A DNA stretch of 64,000 bases from Membranipora membranacea (taxonomy: Eukaryota; Bryozoa; Gymnolaemata; Cheilostomatida; Membraniporidae). Shown here piece by piece: positions 48,401 through 62,200 of the stretch. A program made the position numbers and the translations under genes. Within the stretch, counting starts at the first letter, position 1, and every line of letters begins with the position of its first letter. Below the pieces are notes generated by a model. The model searched no databases and was not told where the DNA came from. It saw nothing but the letters and a program-made list of their open reading frames with translations. Where the stretch lies: NCBI GenBank assembly GCA_914767715.1, contig OU612074.1, positions 14,124,062-14,188,061 on the forward strand, in the 5' to 3' direction.

Positions 48401-51400
48401 GATGGTGGGTGGGGAGAAAACCCCCAATCAGAGCCAACACATTGGCTATGAAATCCTAAGAATTAAAAACTCACCTTCCATTTTAGGTGATTTTTGTTCG
48501 AAAATACTCTCAACACCTTCTTAGATATTGACTTGCACAAAAACCATCTATCTTCCAGGCCTAAACAATCCATGTCGACTGAATCTGACATTCAATACCC
48601 AAAGAATATTTAGTTGAACATACATTTTTTGTTACTCTGTGCCTCATCCAAGGGTTTTTTTATTTTTAGAATTGCTTATACCTCTTTTTATGTGTAAACA
48701 TCCCTGGAGAAAGAAGACAACAAACAAACTAACAAATGAAGTCATGGTAAATTCAGCAAGAGTGTGTCAGGATGTTTGAGAATATCCTGAGGCAATATTA
48801 TTTATGAGCTCACTATAATATTTCTGACATTGATCACTAGATAAGACAAGCAGGGGTAACATAATTCACATCAGAACACACCTGTGATTTGTGAAATCCC
48901 GGTGTGTGGGACAAATGTATTCACTACTATTGAGTTGTCCCCTCTTGACTCACACTGCACTTTTTTGTTATATCCCTGAAAGTAAAATGAATGCGATACG
49001 ATTTTGTACATTTTTTAAAATTTTGCATGCAAGATATCTTAACCCTCCAACAAGACAAACATCATTTCAAAAATAGCAGACGGGATATGGAAAGATCTAA
49101 ACAGATTTTGGATAGGCGTTTTTGGTAACACAATGTCATGCATAGTAAACCAACTTTCTATGTGCTCCCCCCCCCCTCAGGCTTATTCCTTGTACCAAGT
49201 AATTTGCCAAGTTCTTGTAGGATTTTCATTCATAATTGCATCAATTTTATTATGAATCTAGCAGAGGCCTAAAAACTAGATCCTGAGTCTTCTTGTACCT
49301 ATGTTGAGCGTTGTAAGGGTGTTAAAGCTTAGACTAACAAGAAGGAGCAAGCACTGTCTATGTCCAGAACATAAAATAATTCTTGTACAATTTTTTGACA
49401 GGCTTTCTGCTTGTAACACTGCACATACACAAGCCCTCATGCCATTGACAGCCAGCTACAAAGACTGATTTCGCCTTGAGGCTGCACAAAATGACATTGA
49501 AGACCAACAGGAAACCAGCCTCATTCTGGCGATCAGATTACAGAGAAAGTTCGACTGTAAGAGGATTAGATGACAAGGTGATCAAAGCGTCGTTGAAGAG
49601 ATGAGTTAGCTTTCGTAAGAAGATCATAACATGACCAGAGGCACTTTGGGCTGTTCTGGTATCAGTAACAAAGCACTCTTTGATCGTGTTTTTTTCCGGG
49701 CCAACAAGAGTTAGATAACATGTTTTATTCTCATTACTTGGTTTATTATTTTTGGCGTGGTCGATGATAATCTCCTTACTTCTACTGTACAGGATGTTGC
49801 ACACCTGTTAAAGTGTTTAACAAATTGACAAAAAATTATGTGCGACAAGACCCTGCGTCTGTGTCAAGACCAGAAAATAATGGAAAGAGTCAGTATTCCA
49901 GTGTAATAACCGCTTTTATTTTTAAAGTTCAAGGGTCAAATGCTGGAAAAAGGAAAACAAGCATTATTCTATCAACTCTATTTCCAGTTGTTTTAACCTT
50001 TATGTCAGGATATAAATGAGTAGCATGTGTGACCTAGCCTCGCTTCTTCAATGGAGTCAAAACTGGAAACCAGAAGTAGACTGACAATAAACGTATATAT
50101 TGATGACACCAATGACTAATCAGCAGCTATCAGGTGACTATAAACTCAGCTTGCCCCCCCCCTCTTCCCGGCCCCAACAACCTGTTCAGAGGCAGCGGTA
50201 AATTACAAAGTATTAATGCACTTGTTCACATCTAGGGTATCTGAACCCAATCCTTCTATAGAAACCTTCTGTTGGTCTATTTTCTAACCAATAACTCAAG
50301 CAAACATAAGTGTCCATTAATAATGATCACTTCTTCAGTAAGCCAGGTCCAAAGAAAATGAAATATAATACTACAGTAAATATTGATGTTTTCATATGGA
50401 AGCATCCCACGGCTAATAGCATAACACAAGAGCAAATTACAATCAATCGTCTTCTCTTTGTAGTTGAAACTTTCCCACCAGTAATTACGCATTGATTATC
50501 AGTAAATCATAACAAACCCACATGTTGTGATATGTACCTCATGTCTATACAGGTAAAAAACTGCTAGTTATCTCCTGATTTCAAGATCATCCTTTTTTGC
50601 TGCCAGCAGATTCCATAGTAAACGCTGACGCTAAACAACAACCTATTTGGTGATAGTCAATCCCATCGCACCACTGTAGAAAGCATGATATTTGTGTCTA
50701 GTCAACTTAAAGATATGAGATTTTCCTCAGAAATACTGGGTCAACAAGAGGCATGGTTTTGCTGAGGCATTGACATTTAAAGAAATGTGACGTTAGACTT
50801 GATTATGTTTGTCAAAAAAGTGCTGTCGGTTGACGTTCAGCAACCTATGCAACATCAATAAAAGAATGGATACACAACATGAAAAAATATGGATGGGTCA
50901 AGTTCCATAGACCATGATTCTTCGTTCATGTGCCGTTGGGCGGGGGGGGGGGGGGTGGCATGAGTCTGGGGGGGGGGCTCAGACTAGTGCCGTCCGTATT
51001 TCATATGTTACACCACTCGACCTTCGACCTCCGGATGTCAGCTTGACACAAGTTTCTACAACTCACAAACATAAATTAATCAGAGCTCAATCATACATCA
51101 GCCATTGATGACCATTATTATAATACACTCTCTTTGTACATAATGAACTAAACCAGATACCAAAGCATTGTTTCAGTTATAAACAATTAAGTTCTTTAGT
51201 ACTCAATCAGTGTAACGGTATTGATCTGGTCTGGCCGGAATGAATACACAGTAGGAGAAGTATTTCTCCATAATATACTAATATACCTACATGGTATGAT
51301 ATTAAGACCTATATACAGTGTTAGAATTTAGAGTGATGCAACGGGATGGTGTGCCCCTTCATTCTTTGTCTAGGGGGATGCATTCCCTCTATATATCATA

Positions 51401-54262
51401 ACCATTACGATGGCAATAAGCCGTAGATTTGCAAGCTTTTCATTTGTAATCATCACAGGGCTCTAGCAGCTGGGGCTATACCCCGAACCCCGCCGGGGCC
51501 CTGGGCGGTCCCCTGGACCCCGGCCTGGTAACCGGTTGGCATCCCCCTACCTCATATTTTTTCCACTTCTAACGCTGCCTATATATATCCTAGAAGAGTA
51601 AAGTATTTGCAGGAGGAAATGTTTGCCTTTTCACTCACATGCCTAAAATAGTGACAGCTTTGGTTACCAACATCATCATTTTATATAAACGCCCCCCTTG
51701 TGTAGGGTATAAACGCCCTCCTTGTGTAGTGTAAATTGCTGCAAGCCGATCTTAAGTTACCACCAAACTGGCTAAACTAAGCCTTAGCTAACATCTATTC
51801 TAGAATAAAATATTTTAAAAAATAAATCATTAAAATGAAGTTGCCTCTCCTTGTGGGTTACAACCACAGCCAAGAGGTTGTACTTTTTTACTCGAGCTGT
51901 AACCATCAAAATGCATTTGTCCGTTTCAAAATATTACATTCAATACAAATCTGCACTTTCTGAGTTTGTATTCCGTAGATAGATTGCGCATAGGACAGGC
52001 AGTTTGGATCTGTTGATGATTTTAGAGAGAGGCGTATCGCATAAAGTTTACTGTATACCCTTCTGATCTACCCTTGTATGTTTTGCATCTTATATTTTGA
52101 ATAAAATAAAAGATGACTTACTAACTAACCATCTTAACAATTTGTCATGGTCCATCAAAGTCGTCAACTTTTCTCGACTATAGGGAACAAGGTGCTCCCC
52201 CCCCCCCATCAGAGCAAACACCTGCCTATGTCTGCCACGTACGTAACGTGACGGGCTGTCGAGCTGCCGTCATCAGCCTTGTTTATGACTTATTTAAGCT
52301 CTGCAGCTGACAACAAGTTATTGGTTAGGTTATTTAGTTGAGAGCTAAGGTGCTTAGATGCATGTTGTTAAATCCTTTTAACAATATTCAAATCAGATTT
52401 ATTGAAAGTGTGAAATAAATCTGGCTTCCATTCACCGAGCATAAGACCCATTACATAAGAAACTTTTCATTTGGTGGCAGACTGAGTGAGAAAAATTTAA
52501 TCCTGTAATAGACTAAGAACCTGGAAACTTTCACTTCGCTCCACACAGCGCTCTCTTGTAGCACATGTGTGTACCTGGGAGGGTTGCTTGGGATTCAGAG
52601 GTACAGAAGCTAGGATCAATGTAATGCTATATTATAATAACATGCATTAAATAAGTCACACATATTGGGTTCATTACACTAATAAGTAGCACAAATGAAA
52701 TTATCCATCGTCAAATTTGGTATGAATTTTTGTCTCGGCTCAACAACACGGCTATAATTTTGTTGTGCGAATGTTACACAGGGGTATGGATTTGGTGTTA
52801 ATTGTAATGTGATTTACCGATTTGACCGATCAGAAATGTCACACCGACAGATGTTTGGTTCTTTGTACTCTGCTTTTAAAGCTGACGACCAGCAGACAAA
52901 AATCTCCTTGTTCAGGCAGAGTCTCCGTTCAGATCAGGGTACATTAGGTTTACAAAACATGATGCCCATAAATATTAAAATTCGCAAAAAAAATTGTTGA
53001 TATTAAATATGTATCAAGGTGAAACAGGTTACTCCTTGCTCATATTCGTATAACAGACTGTTTCAAAAATTGAGTGCAATGACTGTCATAATCGTTTGGG
53101 ACAAGGATGGATGGATGTAAGTGATGGTATAATAATCATTTTTCACACCATCAGCGGCAGCAAATAGATCTGTTGATTTGACCTTGCTTCAGGTTATTTT
53201 TGGAGTCAAGAAAAGTGTAGTAGTAGTAGCCTATTAAAAGGTAGGATCTAAAACCAAACACAAAAAATATCAAAGCTATGACTTATGGCGAATGGTGCGA
53301 TGATATAAGCATCATCACTCTGTGTCAGCTGTAGCAGACATTGCTGTCAAGTTGAGCAGAATGCTGCAGGTGCTTTAGAAGGATAGTATAAGGGTTTGGA
53401 GAGAGTTTGGAGAGTAGAATCGTTTATAGAGTTAACGGGTACTTGAGTTAACCTATAGGTCTGCTGTAGTACTTGCTGTACTTGTAGTTAGTCAGTTTGC
53501 TCAAGCATTGATCCTATTAATATTGAAGTGGGTAAGTAAACATCATCATATCCTCTCACATTCCGGCTCTGCCAGGCAGCTTAAATATAAAGTCAACTAT
53601 CGGCAGCATACTCTACAATACTATCGGCAGCGTTTAACACCTGCTGCCAAAGGCTTGCTTTAGACAGCGTGCAAGGATAATGATGGGAAGTTTTCTACTA
53701 TGCCTACTTTTTGTGCCATTTTAAGATATTAAATATTTATTTGAAATTATTACCAAGCACAATCGATCATGTCAGTATTGTCTCCAGCAGTATTTAAAAC
53801 TTTATGAGAAATTAAGTGGAATTCGTCCTTTTTGCTCATAGAAATTAAAAACAACTTCAAAACATACAAGCATGAAATTGTTCTTTTCTCCAATCTGTAA
53901 TTAATGGGTTAATTTAGCTAATTAGCCACATTTTACCCGCTGGGCCCTTAATTTTTTAGGGTTTGAGGCTTTCATATTAGTGCATGCTGTGTATTTGACA
54001 ACCCAATTTAAAAAGAAAAAAAATCATTCACACAGCAACGAGTAAAACCAGTTTGTGTGTGTTCGACTCAGGAGGCTAATTCTTGTGAGGCCTTGGGGCA
54101 TTTAGGCCGTTTCGTTTAGCTCAATTATATGTCTCACTGTGGGACAACATGGGGATGCAAACTGAGTAGAAACCACTCAACCTAAATCCTGACAGGTACA
54201 GCTATTATACTCACTTGTCACACTGAGAGCACCTTGGAGCACCTTGTTCCACCTTGTACTTA
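45483..54262. other. Long gene-poor stretch
   Basis: I recognise no domain here. Points seen: a minus-strand frame at 49804-49538 with an AG acceptor before it (CNILYSRSKEIIIDHAK, unknown family); the repeat end at 50932-50986; a GC-rich patch at about 51470-51545 (CCCCGAACCCCGCCGGGGCC); and AATAAAATAAA near 52100 after an open AT-rich stretch. Confidence 0.4.
50932..50986 (+). repeat. GTCTGAGC-type repeat end (copy 5 of 5)
   Basis: GCCGTTGGGCGGGGG, then GAGTCTGGGGGGGGGGCTCA, GAC and TA. Same terminus as the copies at 8-45 and 43970-44018. Confidence 0.6.
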
Positions 54263-54267
54263 TCATA

Positions 54268-54517
54268 CAGGGCCGTAGTTTAGAAAAAATGGTAGGGGGG
54301 GGGGGAAATCCTTATGGGAAGTAACACCAGGTATTGTAAGCTCTTCCCAGTGCCCGAGTCACCAGCCTCCAATGGGGTTTGAAATATAAATAACAAATGG
54401 AAGTCTGAAATGAGCTGATTCTGACACGGAATATTCAATTTCAGCATTTTTATGCCACTCTATTCAGCATTCTAGGGGAGGCAGAGCGTCCCTGCATCCC
54501 CTAGAACTACGGGCCTG
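54268..54517. mobile_element. MITE with CAGGGCCGTAGTT ends, 250 bp
   Basis: Inverted ends CAGGGCCGTAGTT and (complement of the right end) CAGGCCCGTAGTT are 13 bp with one mismatch. Direct TCATA flanks both sides (54263-54267 and 54518-54522). A G run follows the left end. A CAGGG start with a G/C-rich subterminal tract is common in hAT-like MITEs, but the visible duplication is 5 bp, so the superfamily is unsure. Confidence 0.75.
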
Positions 54518-54522
54518 TCATA

Positions 54523-57225
54523 TCAGCAGGGCTGAGCACCAAAGAAATACTAAGTGTCAACATGACAATGCTATTATTTGTGTTCGCAGTCCATTAGCTT
54601 GTTAAGAAATATTTCATGCCTCCGGGCTACATTAGCACAGTCATAGGTGAATTAGGAAGGGGAGAGGAGCTGATTCAATAATAAGACCATGTTCCTTATG
54701 ATTGAAAACTGTCCCGTCACTTTATTGTTCTGGATGGTTTATTAGTGTCATCAATTATATCACAATGATGTGGGATAATCACACTTAAATATTAAATGCG
54801 AATTAAATTTTGCCACCTTGGTGATATCCGAAGTCATTTCCGCAAACATGGAATTGGAGATCGCTTTTCCTTCTGTACATTATCCTGTTGAAATGGATAT
54901 GTTGAGTGCTGACCAATGGCGGTTCATTGAACATTTATTGTAATTATATAACACAATAATATTATAATGTATGTAGGTTTGTATGTTGCATTAACAATTT
55001 TCAAGTGTGTGGTGAGAGAAACTTGTGAAATGAACTTATGACTTTTTGTAACCCTTCAAATTCAAATTCAAGTTTAAATTTTTGCTGTTAGTTGAATTTT
55101 GAGAGCAAAGGACACATATCAATGTGCTAAGTCTTTACCTACCCAACATCAGACCAAAATTAAACCTAAGTTTGTTGACCCTGATCTTTTCTCACAGGGG
55201 CAGGGCTGACCAGCTACAATGACCGCAACAAAAGCCGTGTGAGAAATAGCTGTCACCAAAGGAGAGGGCCGATGATCTGTCTAGTTTAGTACACAAACTA
55301 GTCTGATTATTTGAGAATGAAACATGGTATGCCCTTCAAGCTTACAGATTAGAGTTTGCTGTGAAATAAATCTCTGTTTACCAAACATGCCTCGGAATAA
55401 GACACATGGCTAACTGTAGCACACCAGCCGTACTCTGCAGCTCAGTATTCACTGCGCTGCCGCGGTGCTGTTGACACAATAACTCATATTTTAGTTACTC
55501 AGAGCAGAATGACGGATAGTTTGAACAAATCTCTACTCAATGGCAATGTTGAGAATTTCAGTTTGCCTTCAAACTACTGCTAACATTTGCATTCTCTTAG
55601 AATACTCAACCAGAGTGTCACACTATCTGAATAGTGAACTGGCTATTGTCAATTAATAGTAAACAGACAAATAGATTCTTTTCTGTTTTGTAGCTTTTGA
55701 GTTTTAGATTTTGGCAGAGGGCTGGCCTGCAGCTATGCGCAGTGTTTGGGTGCTCAATTAAAGTGATATTTACTCTACACACATCAGAATGTCAACATAC
55801 AGTCAGCTATTCACTAGTTATTGTACCCGAGGCTTTTAAAACAATTCTATAGAAAATTTGAGTAAAAAGCAAACTGTTTGAGGGTCAATATTGTGTGAGC
55901 CAACAATAGGAAATGGATTATTAACCGATGTTTGCCTCAAGCTACAATAAAATATCACAGGTGGAACTGTTATTCCTCTTCTCTATCTTTTTAGTTGAGC
56001 TATTTGCAGTAAGTCTTTGGGTCATTCAATATTCATACTGAAACAATTTCACTGATGAACCAATACAAGGGACTTTGAAGATAGGAGGTAGTGAGATGCT
56101 CAGAGTGTAACTTATAGATTAGCTTTCAGATTGGGGGAATTTCAAGCTCCATAATTATGACTCCTTGAGTATGGTAGCGCTCCCTCATTGCCTTGTTCTG
56201 GCCTCAATTACTGGCCAGCAAGGAATTGTGCATCCGTTTAATGCCAAAGAGTAGAAGTCATGTTCACTTTTCGAATGCCAATTCTAGAGAATTTTATCCC
56301 CAGATTAACAATTTAGTGGTAAAAGAATACGTAAATATAATTTGTTGATTTCATAATTTTCTTTATTTTCTTCTCCCATGTATGTCATGTTACATTGCCC
56401 TCTTGGTCGGCAAAATTTGCCTTTAAAACTATAATGGAGGATATATGATCAAAGCACATACCAACAATGAAAAAATAAGTTAAAACTGACATGGCGTAAC
56501 GCTCAGAAAAAGGATAGATAGATGGTTGGAAAGGAAACCGGCGGCCCAACACTGGTCGGTATCCGGAGAAAAAAGCATCAGAGGTATAATCGGCAAATGT
56601 ACAGTTATGAAAATAGAAAAATATACAACGTTTTTACAACAAAAAACTTTTGAAATTTGAAAGATGATTCATTCTATATTCGTCAGCAAAAACAAAAGCA
56701 AGCAAGATAATCTTGGATTTAGTAAAGCCTTTGATTTCATAGCAGATGACAGCATTGGGTGGGGATAGGCACCCCGGTGCCATGCAAGAATGACAAAAGA
56801 TCTAAGGCTTTGACTCAGATGTAATGTCATACTGTATATGACACCGGAATGCAGTTTGATAAAAATTTTGATTGACAGTCTGGGCTTTGCGTCAGTTAGG
56901 AATTTAAACACAATGACAAAAAATAGCTCACTCAGGGTGTTTGACTTTGGATGCTATAATAACAGAAGCCTTAAAAATAAGAGTAACTATGATGCTTTTG
57001 TTTGCAATCTTTGGTATCATTTTGACAGGGAAAATGTCAAGAAATTATAGCAATAAGTAAAAGGTGTAATTTTGTAAGGTTTCATAAAATCATTATAAAT
57101 ATCATTCATTGTCATTCAACAATTTGGTAAAATAAAGGTCACTAGCTAGGTAGACTAGCAACAGCAAAATTTACAGCATTCACTAAAAATGAGAAAAAAT
57201 AGTGTCACAGCCTTCTAGAACACTG
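54523..57225. other. Spacer downstream of the Frizzled gene
   Basis: No gene recognised. The part next to 57225 should contain the Frizzled 3' UTR (minus strand). Confidence 0.4.
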
Positions 57226-59274
57226 TTACACATGATATTCACCAGGATATCTATTAGAAGGTCCACACACGGGTGAGGGGGACAGTAAGTACGTCCCATT
57301 ATGATTATGAGAGCGGTGGTGTTTATGGTAGGACCTCGAGCTATGAGTAGTAGTAGGCGGTAGTCGACTGCTTGAATGGTGACTCGACGTATTTGTACTA
57401 CTCTGTCTCACAGCTTTAACTGGTATATACTGTCTAACAGTGTTGTTATTATTATTTGATTGGTAGGAGGCTGCTTTGCTGTTCCTATTGTATTTCTTGA
57501 AGCAGAGGTTACTGCAGGCGTTGGCCCAGGTATCAAGTGTTCGACAGCCGAGTACGCACAAACCGCTTGTAATACCAGGTAATAAGCCTGAGAAAGTCTT
57601 TAGAATGTAGATTTCTATACTGGGTGAGTTAGTTGAGCTGCCGTTAGTCCAGCTGCTAAGGTTAAGATATTCATAGAAATAGCACGCTAATAAACATGTG
57701 GCCGGTACGGTATACAGCAAACTGAATATACCGATCCTGACCATCAGGATCTCAATTTTTTCGTCGCCTTTGGTGGCTTCTTTTTTCTCTTGGCAGAAGA
57801 GGATTATATAACCAGCAACTAACAGAGCGATCCCGAGAAGCAGATAGGCACCAAGAGGGCCTATCACATAACCAAGAAGACTGTTGGCATTGTTAGTACC
57901 TACGAAGCATAGTCCGGTTAATTCATCGCCCGACACGTCGCGGAGTACGATTATTATTATGCTTTGTACAGCCGGTATTCCCCACGACACGAGGTGAAAG
58001 TATGAAGAGTAAAGCTCTATTGCATCATGACTCCACTTGAGTCCCGCTGACAGTAGCCAAGTTAGACTGAGGATGACCCACCAGAGCGCTGCCGCTGTGC
58101 TGAAATAATACAGCAGCAAAAATATTGCAGCGCAGTTTGTATTATCTAGTCCTTGTATCATGAGCCCATCTGTGTCGCAGGTAACTTGTTGCCTACCTGC
58201 GATCAGTCTGATTAGGTAGGCTATGGAATACATAGCATAGCAGAGAGACAGAAAGATGATTGGTCGCTTGGGGTAGTGGAACTTTGAGGTGTCGATGAAG
58301 AAAGTTATAACGGTCATAACGCTGAAGAGAAGACAGAACGAAGTCCATACCGCCATCCAGATCTCGGCAAACTGCTTCTCTCTGTCAATAAGAAAAATAA
58401 TATTATTTGAATCGTTAGAATATGCATTCATTTCTCTCTGTAAATAAGAATAATTGTGATATGATATGGAAAGTTGGAGAATGCAGGAATGGCTGGTGAG
58501 ACACAATTATTCTCCCATTCTGTTATATATATTTGGCTGGTTGAGTTATGAGTTATGCCCATCATTAAGGATCAGTTTCCCAGGGATAATATTGTTGTAT
58601 AAATAATGGACTGTTTTTTCATTGGGTTGTTTTCATCAAAATCGACCACCAAAAGTTTTCTTAGCTGTATAATGCATTGATATGCACATTTTTTCTCAAT
58701 CAATACTGTCATTAAACGATCATCTATGTGAGCCGATGAAATCATACAAAACTAAAAGCTGTTTTGCCAAGATTTCGGTCCGAAAAGCTAGTCGAGTATG
58801 TGGCCATCATATAGATGTGACCTGACATGTGTCAACTGGTGGTTTCATCGAAACTCTCAGGTGAAATTCTATAGCATCACCTCACAGGTGTGTCAAGTTG
58901 GAGTGTTATACTCTCTAATCAAGGAGGTAGGAATGTTATACTCTCACAGAGTGGTTTATGCTGCAGTTGACTTACTTTTTGTTGAAGATGTTATCCACAG
59001 TACAAAGAGGATGACAGCTCTGGGTAGCGTTGATGAATTTATAAGCAAGAGGATTTCTCATATAGCTGCACTGGCTGGGCTCTAGACTTGTGGACTCTGT
59101 GTCTGCGTTCTTTGTAGGTTTAGGTCTATAGGTTGGGGGCGCGAGGGTGTTGCCACCTTCTGGTGGGAACTCCATACACATAGACGACCCTGTATTGTTA
59201 GCGACAAATACGGAGCAGTTCAGTGCAGAGGGCCATGGCAGTCCGACTTTCTGTAGAACGGGCTGACAACGTCT
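57226..59274 (-). CDS. Frizzled receptor, last two exons (partial)
   Basis: Frizzleds are seven-pass Wnt receptors that recruit Dishevelled. Exon 59274-58976 (minus, phase 0 to 2) ends the Cys-rich domain: RRCQPVLQKVGLPWPSALNC and MCMEF, then a Pro/Thr linker and CHPLCTVDNIFNK. It joins exon 58381-57226 exactly, remaking Lys at the junction (NKK-EKQFAEIW). That exon holds all seven membrane segments: EKQFAEIWMAVW, YPKRPIIFLSLCYAMYS, ALWWVILSLTWLLSAG, YFHLVSWGIPAVQS, MVRIGIFSLLYTVPATCLLA and LLPGITSGLCVLG. The Dishevelled motif KTxxxW appears as RTLDTW (57543-57526). The tail is rich in Asn, Ser and His and ends YHV, a possible PDZ ligand. The first CRD exon and signal peptide were not found up to 64 kb. 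Confidence 0.93.
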
Positions 59275-62200
59275 CTGTAAATATAAAAATACATCAAACT
59301 GAATTGGCTGATCTCATTAATATTGTTTCCCCCTGGCAAGGTTCACGACCTCACTCCTATATTGCCCTATACCCAAATAGGGGTCTGCGAGTAGTTGCAA
59401 AGTTTAGTTTTATGCGATTAGGAGTTGTCTCCCTGAATTTGAGAAATCTCGGCAGGTAGATCCAGGTTTGCCTTGTCGAGATGATGTTCAGTACATTGCA
59501 CCCAAGCAGTTACTGTTTATTCAATATTGAGATGCACCTTTCATCAATTAAAGATTGGCATCTGAACTGCATGATATTTAGCATTAAAACGCTGAGAAAT
59601 ATAAACTAAAAAACCTGCATCATTTCCCAGTTATAACAGCATGCTTTTTTCTACTCAAAATATTTATATGCCCATTGCTGGCATGCATTGCGGTGTCAAA
59701 ATTAATATTTTTTTGCTTTTTCCATGATGATGAAAAGTACACTGATCGATGCCAAAAGTTATCGGCAATACAATGCAAGTGCTTGCAAGGATATGTTATT
59801 TTCTTTAAGTGATTACAGAGCCATGCTCGGGATTTGGCAGCAAGTGTTATTATGATTAAAAAACATATCTTGTCTTGTTATCTTTGGTCTGCTAATTTGA
59901 GATGCAAAATTATTATATCATCGGTTTGGCAGTGAATTATTTATGCAGCGCTTTGTAAATCTATAGGTGTCGCAACGATTGATGACATCCAAGCTCGCCA
60001 ACTTTTGACAGTTTGGCATGGCTTGTGACGACAATTGTGTCAAGGTGCTACGGTTCATTTAGACACCATAGCAAGCATTGTAGAAAGTATGCAGGCTGAT
60101 CCAAGCCAATGAACTGTTAATCCCTCAACAAAACTTTTCTTCTATTTTTACTGCCTCGTTATCCACGTTTATTACTCACGGCTTTATTCAAAACGATCAC
60201 GTCAAAACAGGAATATGATCAGATGGGTATCATGCCCCTCATTGCATCTCGTAAACTTGAGCTTCGAGTATCAGTTTAACGTTCAGTGTCTACTACATGT
60301 CAGTTTTAATTACCAACATTACAACAACCTCGAACACAAGTTACCAAAATATCTTGTAGGGTATTGTTTAGCTTTCAAACTCCGTTCAGTTAACTCAGTT
60401 AGCGTAGCTCACTTGCTTGCTGCGAGATGGCCTCGATTCATTCTGTAATAATTTTGGTTGTACTAGGAGTTTTAAGAATGCACCCAACTGACCTAATACG
60501 ATGATAAATGTCTTGAACTTGCCAGGAAATAAAAAAAGCTGATAAATTTGAGATAATCCGACCAAATACCAGGCCATGATTTCAGATTAATATTATGCAT
60601 AAACATTGCGGTCCCACTAAAGTCCCACGAAAGTCGCTCATTAAGAAGAACCGTAAGCTCACTTAGCAAAGTTGAGGTGAGAAGTTGTAAACATCAAAAC
60701 TGGTGGTGAAAATTGAGGTAAAACAAACCTCATGTTTTGATGGCAAAAATATGGGCTCAATAACAATCCTACTCTGTGAGAGAGAAAAGGAGCTGGTCTA
60801 CCACGTCAGCTCAGAGTCAAAAGGTTAAAATATCTACCAGTAGATGATGATGATGCATGGGTTACCAATATTATGACGAATTACCCTGGTACCTACTCCA
60901 TGCTCGTAAGTACGTACGTATCTACCGCAATTGTATCTACTGCCCTGGTACATGACTATTTTCCCATATTTGAAGTCTTTGTTCCGTATAATGTACGTGA
61001 AAGACTTGTATAAGAATAAGATCAAATTCTGATCTAGCAAGATAAAAGCGAAGGAAGAACTCAAAATGAATTTTACTAAAGAATTTTGTTCTGGTGGACC
61101 AGCATATTTAAGCCTGGTTACGTACTGTGTTTGTCTGGAAATGCTGAGTCTGGATATATTGTAGCTGGTTGGCTGGCACGGCATAGCTGACAAGCAGAAT
61201 ATTGAGCTGGTATAAATTCATGATTGAGTAGAGTTTTATTCACCCTGGTGGCACTGGCAGTAGGAAGGATTTAAAACACACCGGACCAGGATTGGGGCTT
61301 TAAAAGAGAAAATGCACCTCCTCTTAATACCTATAATAAAATGAGGGGTAGTGACATTTTGATGTCCTTGTGGAATCTGTCAGAATTGCATAATTGAAAC
61401 TTTGTGTGAAAAAAATGAACTTGCACTGGTTAATCATGATGTATTTTTCAGTGTCAAACCAAAGTAACAGGACAGGATTACTCAGTTCAATATGGCATGA
61501 GTTTGATTGGCACATTAACCAGGGAGAATTCTCCCTGCATTAACTGACACCGATATATCTGAGGTTGATACGGCTTCATTGAATGTCCGGCGCTGGATTA
61601 GATATGAGGACATAGTGATGGAAACCTTTTCAGAATACAATGGAAGCCCATTTGTGTAAAAAAGAGATAAGCGCTGTTATTATCAGCTGGGATTGTCAAA
61701 ATAGTTGATAACCTCATCACCATTTTCACACCTAAAGAATTACTGTGTGTTTTGAGTAAGCTGCTCAAAATACACACACATCACAGGGTAACTCTTTGAT
61801 GTATGAAGTATTTTTGTTGCACAGCTGGGGAGTAGACACCACACTGTGTAGGTCTGAGGCAGTTCCAGCCGACTGGCACCTCGGTTTGTTGTGACAGGAA
61901 ATCTCTACGACATCTACTCACACAGCAGGGTGTAATTTTTTTCTTTTCTTTTGAGCAGAGCTGTCGTTAATTTCTGAGTATGATTGGTGTAATGAATGTT
62001 TTAGGCGCCTATTTAGTTTAGATAGGGGCTTGCAGCTCGCTGCTCGCAGAAGGGGATTTGCACCTACAGTAATGTGAAATTGACACCCTGCATAGAGAAA
62101 AACTGTAATTATCTTAGCCTGTGCTCTAACAAACCTCAATTTGTTAGCTTTCCACTCAGCTGAGCTAATCCCATATTTCAATGAGTGAGTTAGTTGTCAA

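Noticed and set aside
58382-58506. Frizzled starting at the ATG near 58506
   Set aside because: The Cys-rich domain exon at 59274-58976 joins exactly at 58381; the extra codons are intronic.
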